Assembly (NCBI RefSeq): GCF_900496995.4
Contig: NC_044004.1
Coordinates: 83,583,538-83,647,537 of the forward strand
Length of the DNA stretch: 64,000 nucleotides
Direction: 5' to 3'
Source: Aquila chrysaetos chrysaetos
Lineage: Eukaryota > Chordata > Aves > Accipitriformes > Accipitridae
Below are positions 1 to 15,000 of this stretch, in pieces; the first letter of the stretch is position 1; each line of letters starts with the position of its first letter. Under the pieces are notes generated by a model. That model saw only the letters and a list, made by a program, of their open reading frames with translations. It made no database searches and had not been told where the DNA came from. The position numbers were made by a program, and so were the translations under genes.

Positions 1-3000
1 GGACTCCCGTTAAAGTGTCCTGCTTTACACTTGTCCCCCTGCTAGAAGTAGTTCCAAAGCAAGTGTGCTTTTAAGAGCTCAGAATCAAAAAGGCAAATAA
101 AAAGAACCCAGTGCTGCTTTGTTTTTTAGAGAGAAACAAACTAAGGATTTCCCAACATTTCTCCTTCCCTCTGCACACTCTGAACCAACGCTGACGTGCT
201 CTTCTAGGCTTGCTCTCTCCGGCATTCTCTTCATTAATTTACCTGCAGCCTCGCCGTCGCAAGATTTTGGGCGCAAGGGCTCTTTCTCATTAGGCATCTG
301 TATGTTGCCTAGTGAAAGAGGTCCTCTTTCACACATGACATTTGTAGGCGTACTGTTAATATTAACAACTGACTCATCGCTATACTGCTAAGTATTAAGG
401 GACAATTTTGCCATCTTCCAAAAATTGAGTATTTCATTGCCTGTCTCATTTGAAAAATAAACAGAACCTGTCATAGGCACTGATACTAAAATGATTCAAA
501 AACCACTTAGCACATACCCTCCATTTAGACACTTATTGCTCTCCCATTCTGCCAAGAATAAGAAGCAAAGAGCTAAAATTTCTGCCATAAGGTAAAGACA
601 ATGTTATAAAAGATTAAGCCGACGTAAGGAAAAAAAAAAAAAAAGAAAGGATGCTAATTGGCAGAATTACACTGACAAGGAAAGTAAACATTGTTCCTGG
701 ATAGTGAAAAAACACGTCATTAAAATGAAATGATCCAAAGCCAGCAGAATATCAAGGGAGTAAAGTAAATTATGCAGTAATAAATGTGTCAAAATCCTTA
801 GCAATGATGCCGCTGTGTTCTGTTTGTTTTTCCATTGCTTGTTTTTGTTTACTAAATGCAAATAAAATAGTTTTCCTCTAAATTACTATTAGACAACATC
901 AATTTCTTTACAAGCTTTTAACTTCAAAAGAAAAACATATTCCACTGAAGCCTGGCTTTGAAAGCTGCTCTTATTGATTTTTAAACTCCTTTCTAAATTA
1001 AAAAAAAAAAAAAAAGAAGTGCTAAAAAGTCTTCAAAACCAACCATGTATGCAATTGTCAAGCAGTTCCTGCAGAGAAGATGAAGAGAAAAATCAGATAC
1101 AAGCCATGCCACTTAAGGTACCCAGTTAATACTTAAGTGAGAGCAGCAATGAGAAAATTGTAAAGAGGAGATAATGGAACTGCTAATTGCAGTACAGACT
1201 GTTTGAATTTACACTAGTGTAATGGAAATCCTGTGCTTTAAGAGAAATTTAAGTTTGTCCCTTACAATCAACACATGTTATCTACAAATTTTAAAAACCT
1301 AATGCATTCTCTTTTTTTTGGGGGGGGGGTATAGTTGGATGGACAATGCAATTTTCATTGAAAAAAAATGACTTTTAGGAAGATTTAGCCTCTTTTGCCA
1401 AATGAGAATTACTGTTATGATAGCTCTCCTAACACCTCTGTCAAGATTCAGCTATATGCTGCGCCAACATCTTCTCTGAAGGACAGATTACAATCTACCA
1501 TCCTACCTCCAGAAACATTCGGGAGAGAGGACATCTGTGTATTTATGCAGTTCCTTTAATGCTGGAGGAATCTGTAACAGTTAAGTTTACACACTGACCA
1601 TTGCATCTGGGGACAGAAGGAGGAGAAATAATTTCTTAGAAACTAAACACCAAGCACTTACTCATTATAGTCAGTTACCAACATAATAACATGCGTGCAC
1701 ATCCATGTCCAAAAGTCCTGCTAGAAAAAGACCTCATGTGTGTGCGTGTGGATGCAAAAACATTGCATGGATGTGAAATGAATCCTCCTAGCTGGAAATA
1801 AAGCTCATTAACTGACACTAGTCATCTCTGCAGACATTGCATTTCAGGGGCCAGAGAGACCGCAGCAAAGTCTCAACTGAGGAGGGAAAAAAGGGTTGTA
1901 AGCTTTCAGCTCACCCTGGTAGAGGCTCACAGGATCAGTGCTAGGTGAGAATGTCAACAGCATCAGGAGAGAGCAGACTGAAAGTACTCATCAAGGTTAA
2001 TTTTCATAGCAAAGGAGATTTTTGGTAAATAAAATATTTGCTTTGTGAAAGTTGACCTCATTTTGCAGAATTGCTAACTACACCCCATCTGTAGTCACAA
2101 GCCATCATTCCCGTGGGTTCAACGAGGGCAGAGACAACTTCTGCACTGTTGGAGATGCACTCGCAGAGGAACCTGGCCTCAAGAAGAAACCGAGGGCAAT
2201 GAGAGTCCTGTGTTGCAGTTCTTATGGCATGCCACGGGGACGTTTCCCAACGGAAAATTTCCATCTTGGAAGTTTTCAGCTAAGAATTTGAAACCCTTTG
2301 AATTTTGCTCAGCTGCTTGCTGGTCCAAACGCACAGAAAACCGTTTGCTACCCTGACTACCCCACACCCGTCCTGGGTGTGAGAGTGAGCTTTACCTGTT
2401 TGTGAATCTCTGCTCTTTCACAGCTAAACAGGCTGGAAATTTGTGAATCAACAACATGACACGGTAAGTGCCAGATGGGGGCACTAACTGATATCTGATA
2501 CAGACTGATACACTGCACCGAGGAGCAGAAATACAGCCTCCGTAAACATCTCTCTATAACATCTGGGAGGAAAAAACCCCAATACTTATAGAGAGAAATG
2601 TTTCACAGCCTGGATGACCTTCATGCAGATGACAAAACTTTCATGAGCTTCATTTACTGAAGTCCAGACACATATTGGAGATGTTATTGGTTTTATTATA
2701 CCTGTTTCAAAAAGCAAACAGGAAAGAAATAGATAATTGAGACTCACTCACAAACACTGGACTAGATATCCAACAGCACAAGTCCATTTTCAGGAAAGAA
2801 TGTCAGACTGGCTTAAAATAACTGGCTTGCTATAATGTACATTAAACAAACAGAAGAAGAGGAAAGTCCATCTTAATACCAACCATAAGCTAGGAGCTGT
2901 AAGGAATTCATGCAGCAGGTGAAATGACGTAAGGGAATACCCATAAATTCAAAAACAGAAACAGAAGATCTATCAGCAGAAAGGCAGAAAAAGGGAAGTG

Positions 3001-6000
3001 TTCAAGAAACATTTCTGCAATCTAATTATTTCCAATCTTCCAAGCGAGAAGAGTGCTAACTGGCAGCTATTAAGGCTTTACGTTTTTAAGATCCAAATAA
3101 TTTATACTAATGAGTTTTAGGAGAGATGAAGCGTGCTCTGAATTGCAAAGAATGCTGCTCAGCTACATATTAGAAAGGTAGAGCAGGAGCCGAGCACCAG
3201 CCTGAGAAGGAGAGCATACGCGAGAAGGCTCTTTGAAGGACGAGTGATGTTGTGGACTGCTGGACTTGGGAAGGCACCAGCTACAAAAGGACGGGGAAAG
3301 CGTCAGGCTCCAGCACAGACTCTGACCTTATTACAGGAGATTATCCCCTGATTTAGCACAACTGTCTCTATGGCCACACTCTCACCCAGCAGCTCCCCTC
3401 TTTTTGTGAAGTGTACTCCTGTCAGCTGTATTCAGGTCTTAGCCTAGTCCTGAAGCTAGTCTAAATGTCTTTTATTTTCTCTTGTTTTTCTGGTCACCTT
3501 TACTTTACTTAATACTTTATGGCTTTGGTGCTTCTTGGAAATCTGAGAACAATTTGCACTGGCAAGGAAAGAAAACAGCTTTCCTCACAGAAGCGACACA
3601 GAAGGAGTTGTCTATGCAACAACAGGCATCTCTGCACACCTTTAGCTATCAGTGCCCAGAAATTTAAGGCACCTAGGTGGGCTAGAGGACAAAAATAGTA
3701 ACAGAATTGTGTCTTTGAGGTGCTTTAGCCTTTTTTCAGCAGCGAGGAGGTGGTTGAGCTGGCTCTGCACCCAAAACCGGCCAGCTCAGTTTCTGTGTCA
3801 CCTGCCCATTGCACCTCTCTCTGTCACAAAGTAAGGAGAAATAAATGTACGTGCAAGGAAGATGCTGGAACTATCAGCCCCAAATCACAGTAGCCCTCTA
3901 AGTGCTAGTTAAACTAGTTTTACACCTGTGGGTTAAACTGCCACGCGCATCAAGGATCACAGATACTTGTGCTGGAAGAATAAACACGTACATCTGGCTG
4001 CATACGGATACCTTCACTTGAAAATGTGATCTCGTACTAACTATCAGAGCAAGCAGAAAGAATTCCTTGCCTAGGACTCCCTGGCCTGCCTTCTACTGCC
4101 TAACAGCTGTCAGATGGAAAGAAACAATCAGAAATAGGAACAGCCCAGTCTTTATACTCTGCCATGGCTTAATTTTTTTAACTGCAACCCATCTGAGACC
4201 CAACATGACTCTTACCATCCTATGACAGTTTTAAGAACTGCAGTTCAGCAGATTGACAGTCCATTGCAGTAAGAACGCAGCACACTTCCAGAGAGAAAAT
4301 TTCATTATCTAAAAAAAAACCAAAACAGAAAAACTGAAGAAAAGTGTGATTTTTAAAATTTATTTGGAATTTATTTCAAGTTGTTCAATCCAAAACAACT
4401 TTTGCTTTTGATTTTTATTAGGGGAATACTGAGTGGTGGGCACAGGTCACATCATATTTTGGTTGCCAAATTTAGTGCTGATAAACAAGTATGTCCAGCC
4501 AGAGCGGTGGGTAAAATCCTTATGTTTACAGGCAATTTAGAAAAGACCCATCTGCCCAGCTAACGCCTCAAACTGGGAGCCGAGTCATGGGAGGATTTTA
4601 CCCAGTGCCTGATTGCCTCCAGCTCCCCAGCATCACACGCTATCTTACGTGTTTGTCCTTCTTGACTTCAGCCTCCCCAGAGAGGCAGCTCCCCCACAGC
4701 TCATCAGGCCACACTCCAGTCTAGCTCAATCAGACAGCATTAGGGTGGCTAAATGAATGATTAAGTTATGCAGGCTATGTAATTCCACAGAAAAACAGAC
4801 TGGATGGTCAAAAGGGTTTCTCCGGCTGTGAAAATTTATTTTAGTCTTTGCAATGACTGCCTAGAATAAGAACTGAAGGGCAGGAAGTTTCGGACGAATT
4901 TGTTTTTCTGTGACCTAAATCACGATTTTAACACGCTCGTCATGTGTAAGTAGAAAGTTAATGCACTAGCTCCGCTTACAGTAGTTGATTTTGCGACTCA
5001 ATATGAAAAGGAAATGTCTCAGGTTAAAAAGTGTAGCTGTACTTGGAAAAGACTTTCCTTCTGCACTGCAAAATATTGCCAGAATAACGGGGACAAATGA
5101 ACAAGACTATCTGCTTGCGCTGAGATGAATTCACTAAATAAACTTAGAAATTCCACAGCTTTGTTCTTTGATTGACTCTGTTCCTAGAGCTAGGCAGTGG
5201 TTTTGCCTAAATTCTCTGTACGTGTTCTATTAAGGTTGAGGTATTTCATTAAAAAAATGCTGATTTGAATGATGCTTTCTAGGGGAAGACTAGCTGATTT
5301 TCTAAGTGGTCTGCCTGGCCAACTTCTGAAAGGTAAACATTTTGACATTTTTTCATGTCATTAAGTATTGAAAATAACATTTTCATTCTGATACAATTCA
5401 AAAGCAGATTACAAAAATTGAGAAGTTGTTACCAAGTGGAAAATACAGCCTCGAACCAGCCTGGTCCATGGGTGTGTTACTGATCTGCTGATCTTAAAAG
5501 TATTTGCAAATAACAATCATGAGGGGTTTTTTCCCCATTTTCCCACTTGTCACTCTATAAAAATTTAAAACACCAGTTAGAAAAAAACAGCTATTTACAC
5601 TTCCAAAATAATCCAAACAATCTTCAGAAAACTGTGAAAAGATATGAAGCAAAACTCTGATATTTGGTGACTGATTTGCAAATCAGAAAACCTCTTCAGT
5701 GAATTAATTTCATTTCATCTAATAATATCTGACTAGTCTTCTCATAGGCTATGCGGATATTGCAATACTTAGGTTGCATAGCCAGACTAATCTGTCAGCA
5801 CTATTTTTCAAAACAGAATTATGGTCTTCTTTTCAAACTGCCTGCGTAACTTGGTTTTCTCAAAGAGAAATTAAGAAATTGCTCATGGCAGTTTGGAGAT
5901 TAAGCTATCACAAAGGAAAATAAAGAATAAATATTCATGTAATAGTCTTTGTGATCTGCTGGGCTGAATTTAGAAGGTTAAATTATCTGCACTACAAACA

Positions 6001-9000
6001 GACGAGAACTGCAAATAGAAAACAAAGACTGCCAAGTGGCGTATGAAAGCACCAGTTTGACAAACTAATTTTTTTTTGTGTGTGTGTGACTTTTCAAATC
6101 AAACTTTTAAGCTGGCAAGCCTAGACTTTCAACAATGCTCCATCCTGTCAGTGTGGAACAATAAGAATATTCACACAGATGATGGATTTAAAGCACATTC
6201 CCAGAAAACACTCAGAGACAGTATAGAAGGCTTGTGTTTCAGGCTGTAAATAGCTGCAACAAGTACACAACTCCCCAGGTGAGGTGGCATTTGCAGTGAC
6301 AGCAGCTCAGCTTGCGTCCAAGCAAGAAAGCGTTAAGCAGCATGAGCAGAGCACACAGAGCATTTAACTTTTCCGTGGCCCTAAATGTCACGCTAACAAA
6401 GAAAGAATTCCAGGCCAGAAGGGCAATATTGGGGATGGTTTTGCTGCTCTTCAAAATAACCACTGCTGCCTTGTGAACAGAAAATCACACCTCTTCAGCT
6501 AAATGGGTACCGGATGCAACTAATCAAATTAGACCGATGCACTTACCTTCCTTGGGAAATAAAAGTTTATATTCGTCTAAAAAAGCTTTGCCAGCAGAAT
6601 AATAGACAAGACCCTAATAATAAGTGAGACCGTGGTGTAAAACTGCAGCATGATCAGCGTCATTTTAGTATTGGCAATGAGAAAGGCTTTAATCTAGGAT
6701 AATACACAGTATGGCCTTCCCTTTTTAAATCTGTGTGAGCAATGAGCTAAGTGACTGTGTGCACAGCACTCAGCTAATCCGTGAGATTTGAGTCTGATGA
6801 TTAACACATCAACTTGAACTCCAACTCTGGGAGAGGGAAAAGGGAATATTTATACCATGTTGATGCAGCTCATCTGAAGGTGCACAGCAGCTCTGGAAAT
6901 AGCCTGTCTGTTCTAGATTCACAAGGCAGTGAAAAAACAAGCAGGAGAAAAAGCTCTATGCATTGAGATAATGTTTCAGGGACTAAATAGGCTCCCCACA
7001 TTCCCTAAGACAGACTTTCAGACATTTGTTACAGGATAGTACTGTTTCATAAGTTACTTGCACTTTTAAACGGCGCAAGTTGGGGAGTTTCAAGAGTGAT
7101 GGTTGCTGCGTTTGCATATATGAAGCAAAAAAAGCCTTATTTTCGGACAACCATCACGACAGGCTTCAAGCATCGATTGCGTTTCAAAACACTGTGTCCC
7201 TCATCACCAGAAAAGACGACAGTCGTGACCCGCATCGACCCGCACACGGGATACGTGCCGAGAAACGGCCAATTCCGCGCCGCTGGTGTGTGTGCGGGAG
7301 AGCATCCCTCACCTGGTCCCCGAGCCAGCCCCCACCTGCACACGCAGGGTGGGCACCCCCTCCCTCCCTCCTGCTCCCCTATTCGACCTACTTCAACTCT
7401 GCCACTTGATTTTCCAAAGCGCCAGGCACAGACCCAGGGTGGGCCAGGCTACTCAGGCTTCACGGTGTCAGGAAGGGTCACAGGCAAGGCATGCTAAGTG
7501 CTCAAAGACACCTAGGGCATAGCGGGGTCCTCTTTCCTGCAATTACAAAAAATTGTACTCGGAGTAAATATTTTCTGCTGGTTCAAGAGCCAGGAGGGAA
7601 TGCAGGATGCTGAACTCGTGACTGGGTAAGCATTGTTTATTATTAGGTTATAAAATATATACCAAGTTCTTCCATGGAAATCACATGCATGGGATCTTTC
7701 TGCCTATATTGCACGGCACTGTTCACATCCACAGAAACAACGATCCCATGAAATAAAGTGGCATAGACAGAAATGTTTTTCAGGGAAGAAAACCAAAGGC
7801 ACTGGAACTGTGTACATATTTTAATGTGCTTTACCATATAATCAAATTCATCATTGGACTGCTGACCTACTAACCTGGTTTAAAACATTGGAAGGCCAAC
7901 TAACTCCTGCTCTAAATCTACAGAAACCAGTGAAGTCCTGCCAGAGACGAACATTGTTCCACACGGGCTTCTGAAGAGCAGAATACCTTGTTGCTAAGTT
8001 TATCCCGAGGCCTAAAATCGAGTCTGTCTCATTTCTGACAAAGCCACAATTTCTCTGGAAAAAGACAATAATTGCACAGCAGGACAATTCTCTTTTGGAT
8101 GCAGTAAGCTTATTATTTTTATACACTTAAACCGTTTAGGAACGCACAGTTAAAAACAATCGCATATTTGATTGTATCTATAGTCGGGAAGTAGATGCAC
8201 AGCAATACGGCGCATTCTATTTTACCCTTTGTCGCACAAGGACAAAAATAGAGATGGCAAAACGAGCTTTGCCTTGTAGGAGGCTTTTGGAAGTCTCATG
8301 TGATTTGTGAAGGCTGGTTTAAAAAAAAAAAAAAGTCTGTGGTTGTGAGCTTTTGCATCCAAAAGCTTAACTGTTCCTTCTCAACTGAAAAACCTTGCTA
8401 ATTTCGGGGCGGGGGGGGAGCTAAATATTCAGAGTCATAAAGTTGTCTGAAGACAAAGTACTTCATAACATTCCTACCAGGCCAGATCTTGAAGTGGTGC
8501 TGGCTCTCTCTCAAATGCCTTGAGTCAGAGCAGAGAGAGAAGGTTCTGCTCCAGAAAAGTCCCAACACGGGCTGGAAAAGCAACCGCTGCCCAGATGCCC
8601 TCCAAACGGAGAAAACAGCTCTTGCCTACCAATACCCTAACGCACATAGTAAGAGCAGTACTTCACCTAAGGTCACAAGTAGCCTACCCACTGAAGAAAG
8701 AACAAGTACGTTTACTGTTCCCCACAACTGATCATACAGTACCATGAGGACTACAACAAAAATTACATTTATTATGACACTATTTATATTTCTCGTGTTT
8801 ATTACACATTCACCCAAACAATACAGCTATTTCACAGGAGGAAGGGGAATTGCTTTCCCTGATTTTTTTTTTATATATATATACTTCAGCAGCTGCAACA
8901 GAATTTGGCAACAGAAATCTGCCCCAGCGTCTCCAGCCTTATCTTGCAGGGAGTTGTTAGCCCTCCATAAACTCAATGAAGCAAAGATTTAAGCAGCTCT

Positions 9001-12000
9001 TGGACCTGAGCTGGTCATGTGCCATAGAACAGCCAGGGTATTTTTGGCACTTTCCAAATACACAGATAACCATGTATTCAAGTCAAGGTGTCTTGTTACA
9101 GTAATTACAAATAAACCACAAAATGCAATACATTTCACTGCTCTGCAGGCTTAGCAGCAGATGCTAAGCCTCTGAGAAAGAGTTGTGCCTTCCCACTGCC
9201 TCGCTTGGGGCTTTGGAACAGGTCTTTATTTATCTGCCTCGTAGATACCCCTTCCTTGTATTATTTAACAAATCCAAAGAGATTTCTCTGATAAAAGCTG
9301 CAGCACTCATTTCCTCTGCATTTAGAGTTGCTACTGTTACAAGGCAAAGTTAGGCAGGTAGGATTATATGACACAGCACACAATTTTTCAGTGAACAACA
9401 CAGAAAAAAAAAAAGATACTACCCTTTCAGGCTTAAGACATGGAGAAAATCATGCTTCTTCCCTTTTCCCTGCTCTCACACACCAGTATATTGGATAAAC
9501 TGCATATTGTTTCCAATGGCAGCTCATGTGTCATCCTGCGTTGCCAGCCAAACAATCTGGAAGAAAGGAGAGAGATAGACAGAGCACAAGATTCTTCTTC
9601 TCACGTGAGAGAAGAGGCCATCAAGCTCTAAAACAAGCTCTCAACTCAGCTTTCACCAGTGCATTCTTCAACCTGACCCTCGGGAAATGAGCTGCGCAGG
9701 CAGGAATCAGTGCTGTATCCATTGGAGTGCTGGGAAGGAGCACAGCACTAGCAACATGCTGCCAGGACAGCAGAGAGCGGGAACGATGTAATTTCTGGAG
9801 GTGCTGCGACAGCCCGGTGTGACAGGCAAACAGCTGGGTACCACGACACACGAGGAGCGCAAAGGGACTGCGAGAAGACGATGCAAGGCACCTTGCCCCT
9901 CGCCAGTGAAAGGAAGCGTGCCTCCATGCTTCGTTACACCACACAAACTCCTGCTAGGGATGAGGCCGGTGTCGTCTTGGATGCAAGAAGTCTTTTGTCT
10001 CTGCCAGAGCCAGTTCGCTGATGCCCACGCAAACACAGCCCTGAGGCTCCCCCGTCCCGTCCTGCCACTGCTGGAGCTACGCAACATCATGGGACGTTCA
10101 ACCCTCCTCTCCACACCGCCCTCAGTTTTTCCTCTGTGCTTTTTTCCCACTGTTCAGTACGCCCTGCAGCAGTCTACAGACCCATGGCATATCTTCGTCT
10201 TTACACTAATTTCATCAGCTGACACAGCTCACTGCACATGGCCAAAGGTGCCAATGACCATTTCCTCGCAAAGAGAAAAACTCATAACCTAACGAGCCCC
10301 ACAAGCCCACAGAGCCCTGTCAAGAAACAGTAATAAAGGAGCCGATTCCTATCACCACCCTGTGGGTGGTTAACAAACTCATCATGCATGTGGTGGACAA
10401 ATAAGAATGTAAATACAGCTAGGAAAAAAAAAAAAATCCATTAGCGAGAAACATGCTGAGCACGTTAACAGTGCAAAGTAGAAAACCAAGCAGATACCGT
10501 TATTCAGAACTGCACACTACAATACCAGTGTGAATTTAACAGCTCCTGAAAAGTTAATGCTCCTTCTAAAACACTGAATAAATGGTATATAATTTTTCAC
10601 AAAGACTTTTTTGCAGCTAAGGGCCATATTCCTCACCTCAAGAGCTATGCTCAGTTCTTGATGGGAGTCAACAAGAATTGATCCTGAATGTTGAAATTGT
10701 GAGCCAAGCCAGGGGCATAACTAACACATGAGAGCAAGTCTCCTACCCAGCTAACAGCTCACGCACTAATTCCCTTCTGGACTCTTCATTTCTAAAAAGA
10801 CATACAGAAAACATTATAAAACTCTGCACTGCTTTTTACTCACTGCTTACGGTCAGCAATCCAGCCCCGCTGGAACACCTGGTACTTGATAGTCAAACTA
10901 TTGAAATACTGATGGCAATCATACCGAGCAATACCGTTGCACAGACACCATTCATAAACGAGCAGTCTAAACAACAGCATTAGCAAGGAGCAGAGCCAGC
11001 TAAGCGTTTCATCGCACAAGTCATCGACTGTGCAGGTTTGACCTTCCCTGCGTTCTGCGGAGAGAGAAGATCATGCTGTTGGGGGAAGGTTGCCTATGGT
11101 GTACTACAGTAAGGTTTACAGCCTCTTCTCTCTAGCAAGTGTAACTAGCTGCTGCCAGACACAGAGTATGGGGCTGAAAGGGTCATTATGTCCTCAGGTA
11201 TGGGACTTGGCTGTAGACAGCTCCTTTACTGTCTTCCCAAAGGCAAACAGACTCACATACACTTTGGCCTATGCAATGAAAGGGGAGCCCAAACACCCTG
11301 TTCCGTGTGCACCAACCTTGGGGGCTCGGAACCCATCTGACTCCATCTGTTCCTGGGTTTGTGCAGAGTTCCCATCCTCCCCGACTCATCTTCTATTCTT
11401 TCTTTGTCTGTAAAATCCTGTGCTTCTCATTGCCCAAAATTTCCACTATAACCTGTAGGCAATCACCAAAACCTTATTAATAGAACAATTATTCTGTAGC
11501 AGACATTACTAAAGACAGAACTATGAGTAATCCTCACACATACAAATGCACACGAGACACATAACGATCAAATTCAAAAATGGTGCATGCACAAGTAAGT
11601 CTGGACACTTTAAAATTTCTTGGTTTGCGGACCCTGCAGTGGAGGTGCCTCTCTCCTAGTGTCAAATTAAATCTACTGACAAGGCACTGCCTTTCCTTGG
11701 TTACCTTTCATGAAGCATACACAAGGATCTCACAAACCTCCACCTATCCAGAGACCACAGGCTGTAAGTCAATGCTGTGCGCTTTAAGTACTTACATTTA
11801 CTGCGAGGTGCATTTGAAATCTCAAAAGCTGTTTAGAATCGCATTGTGAAAAGGCAGAAATAATCACCGTCTCGGTTTTACTGACGGAGAACTCAAAGTG
11901 CTGAATACTAACGTGGAGACTCCAACACCCACGCCAGAGCAAGGACAAAAGCCATACAAAACCTGACTTCCATTACACATCTTTCTCAAAAGGACAGGAA

Positions 12001-15000
12001 AAAGGAGAAGCGACAGGAGAGGAGAAAGACTCTTTCAGGGGAAGAAGGTTCAAACTAGTATTAATCACCTCTGCAGTCCTTCCCAAACTCTATGGGTGCT
12101 CATTTAAAAATGTTTTTGCCTGCTCCAGGCTGTTGAGTCGTAGCCCAGCAGTATCACAGAGGAGCCTTGTACCACACAGGCACACAGAACATGAGACAGG
12201 ACTCAACGTATGGCATTTCTGTGCACAAAGTCAGCTCAGTCTGGCTCTAACACCGCCGGCTTCACACACGAAACCCAGGACCTTCTCCCGGTGCGTGAGA
12301 GAGATTTAGCCAGAGCCGACGTGCCTTGACACCAGCAATGCGATTTTGAGCTTAGGGCCTTTCTCATCTAGGCAACAGGTTTCAAGCCCGTGCGGTCTGA
12401 AGGAAGCTGAACATTTCTCTCTGGCACCTGTGAAAAGCTTGACTTCTCTCAGTCCTTCTCCCACTGCAATTCATAACACGTGAGACACGCTCACAGGTGA
12501 CAATCCCCTGATCATTGCAAGGTGGACAATGATGGACAGGCAAGCTAGGACAGCTTGCCTCAACTCCCAGCCTTCCAGACTTGCCTGTGCCAGCCGGGGA
12601 CAGCGATTCGCACGCTCGTCCCGTTTTGTTTCTTTGAACTGCAGGATCCTCGGAACAGGGGCTGTTTTCAAGTCGATGAACATGCAGTGCCTATGCAATG
12701 TCTCTCAAATGTAAGAATATGCAGAGAGACCACTGATCTCGGTTGGAGTTTTTGCCTCGGCTGGAAATATAATTACCCTCCCACAGCCTGGGAAGTGGTT
12801 TCTGCAACTCAGCGAGGGCATTGCAGAGTAGCTGAGCTGCAGGTGTTCCTGTAATGACGGCCAGGGCCGAGCAACAAGACTAATCACTTTGGTAGCGTCT
12901 TCCCAAACACTGCAAATTCATTTGCAAAGAATAAGCAAGCACATAAATCAGCACAGTTTTAATATGCCTACTTCTTTAGTCTGCAAATCAAATCTATTTT
13001 CTGTATGCTTTTTTCCTACTTTCCTTACAAATGATGTAAATATTTATCCCCTCAGTAAGAGGCCCTAAAGAAAGCCTATACTTTGAATAATGAAATTCTC
13101 ATTGGCTTCAAACACATACTAATGCTTTTGTGCTCCTTTGTGCTCAATAGCCCAAAGGTTCAAATGTCTGCAAGATGCCAATTATTTTCTATTTTGACAT
13201 CAAGCTTTTAAAAGAAAGGCGATCTGCATGCGGTGTATTTTTCAAACTGACTGATATGATACTGTATTCTCTTAATGACATTGTACATTAGACCTTAAGG
13301 TAACAGCTTAAGAAAAAAAACACATTAGCAGGCATGAATTTCAGACAACTTAATGAGAGCTAGCTTTATTCAAAAGAATTGTGATGACACTCTGCTTCCA
13401 ACAGCAAATTACCGAGGACATAAATCTCACTCTGGGCAGTAGTGGAAGGGAGGCAGCAAAAGGAAGAACACTAAGAAGGGAGGCAGCAGAAGGAATTTTC
13501 CCCGAGTTTCACAGCAGCAACGACCTCCAGAACTAGAGTTACCACAGCATCTGTTCAACTTCCAACAAAGTTTCTATGAAGAGTTCACTTTGAACTCATC
13601 TAAAGACCGCCTTCAAGATTTCAACGCTTAAGCCATCAATTTTCCTTCAAAAGAAAAGGGAAACTTTCTACCACCCTCCAAACAGACCACGGGTTGCAGG
13701 GTTCAGCGTGTGGTATCGCGGTGCTTTGAAGAGTGCTGACCTACACTCAGGCCTGCTATTCCACCCCATTTGAGGTTACAGAAGCCGGGCTCCCCTCTGC
13801 TCCAGAATAACTGTGGTAAGGGTGGTAAATAAGCCTCAGGCTTATTTCGATATCAGAGATGGGCTTCGGCTTATTCTGTCAATGAACGGAGGGACCCGTT
13901 CCCGCAGAACGATTCTCCCACAGCGAAAGGAATGCTTCCTGGATGCATTCAGAAAGAAGGAAGAAGAAAATAGGCCCACACACCTGGCTGTGGCAAAGCC
14001 TTCTCCCTCCTGACACATGGACTCATGCACACAAACTCTCTGCAGCTCACCGGCCAAAAACATGTGGAAGGGCAAAGGGAAAGGAAATACACCTAGAATT
14101 TATGAGTGGGTCTGGGAGTAAAAAGAAGAGGCATCACAATTTGTGGCAAAGACTGTTATAAGGTGCACCTAACCACATTTATTATCCTGCACTTCAGACA
14201 CAAGCTTTCATTTGCTCCTACATAAGCAGCACGCACCGCACAAACTGCTCTTCCCCTTTTTGTTGGAAGCGTGCAAATTCAGAAGAATCAGGGGAGCTGA
14301 CAAGGGCACGGTAATAACTCCACATGGTCTCCTGTTAGCTATATGCGCCGTAACTCTGCCTACTGACACAAATCAAGCTTATTTTCTCTATCACTTTTGG
14401 TGCACTGAATAATTCCCCGTTAATATCTAATTATTCTTTTTTTTCCAATTGCCATTTTGCAGTGCACGCGGTCGGATCAACTTTTCTGCCCACCATTAAA
14501 ATCCTGCTTTGAATATGGAAGTGTCCATTTTTCTGCCAGCTTTCTGATAGTGCGAGCACCGCACCATCCAACCGCTCCATAAGCATTAATCGTTTCATGC
14601 TCACAGAATTATGCTGTAGCTTAGGAGCCAAAGCACAGCAGTAGCAGTATTACCTATGCACACTAGTCGAAGCATCCAGGGAGAAGCGCCTGTGGTCTTT
14701 TTCTTTAGAGGACTCTTTATTATTCTTTTAGCAGCTTGGAGTGTATCCACTGACTTTTAGCGGCGACTGCTCTTCACTGCTGTCAATCAGACCATGGAAT
14801 ATTCGCTCAGACACCTAGCAAATGACAAGCGTGTTGCCACCGAATATCTGCAAAATTAGCAAGACTTGCCCGACATCAGATAAAGGCCACAGGAAGAACA
14901 GGTCTATTTTTTTATCCTGATCAGCTTCTGCTTCCCGTAAGAACAAGGCACACTGTACACATCCATTGCTGTTTTGGGGACAGCTTCAGAACACCCTTTT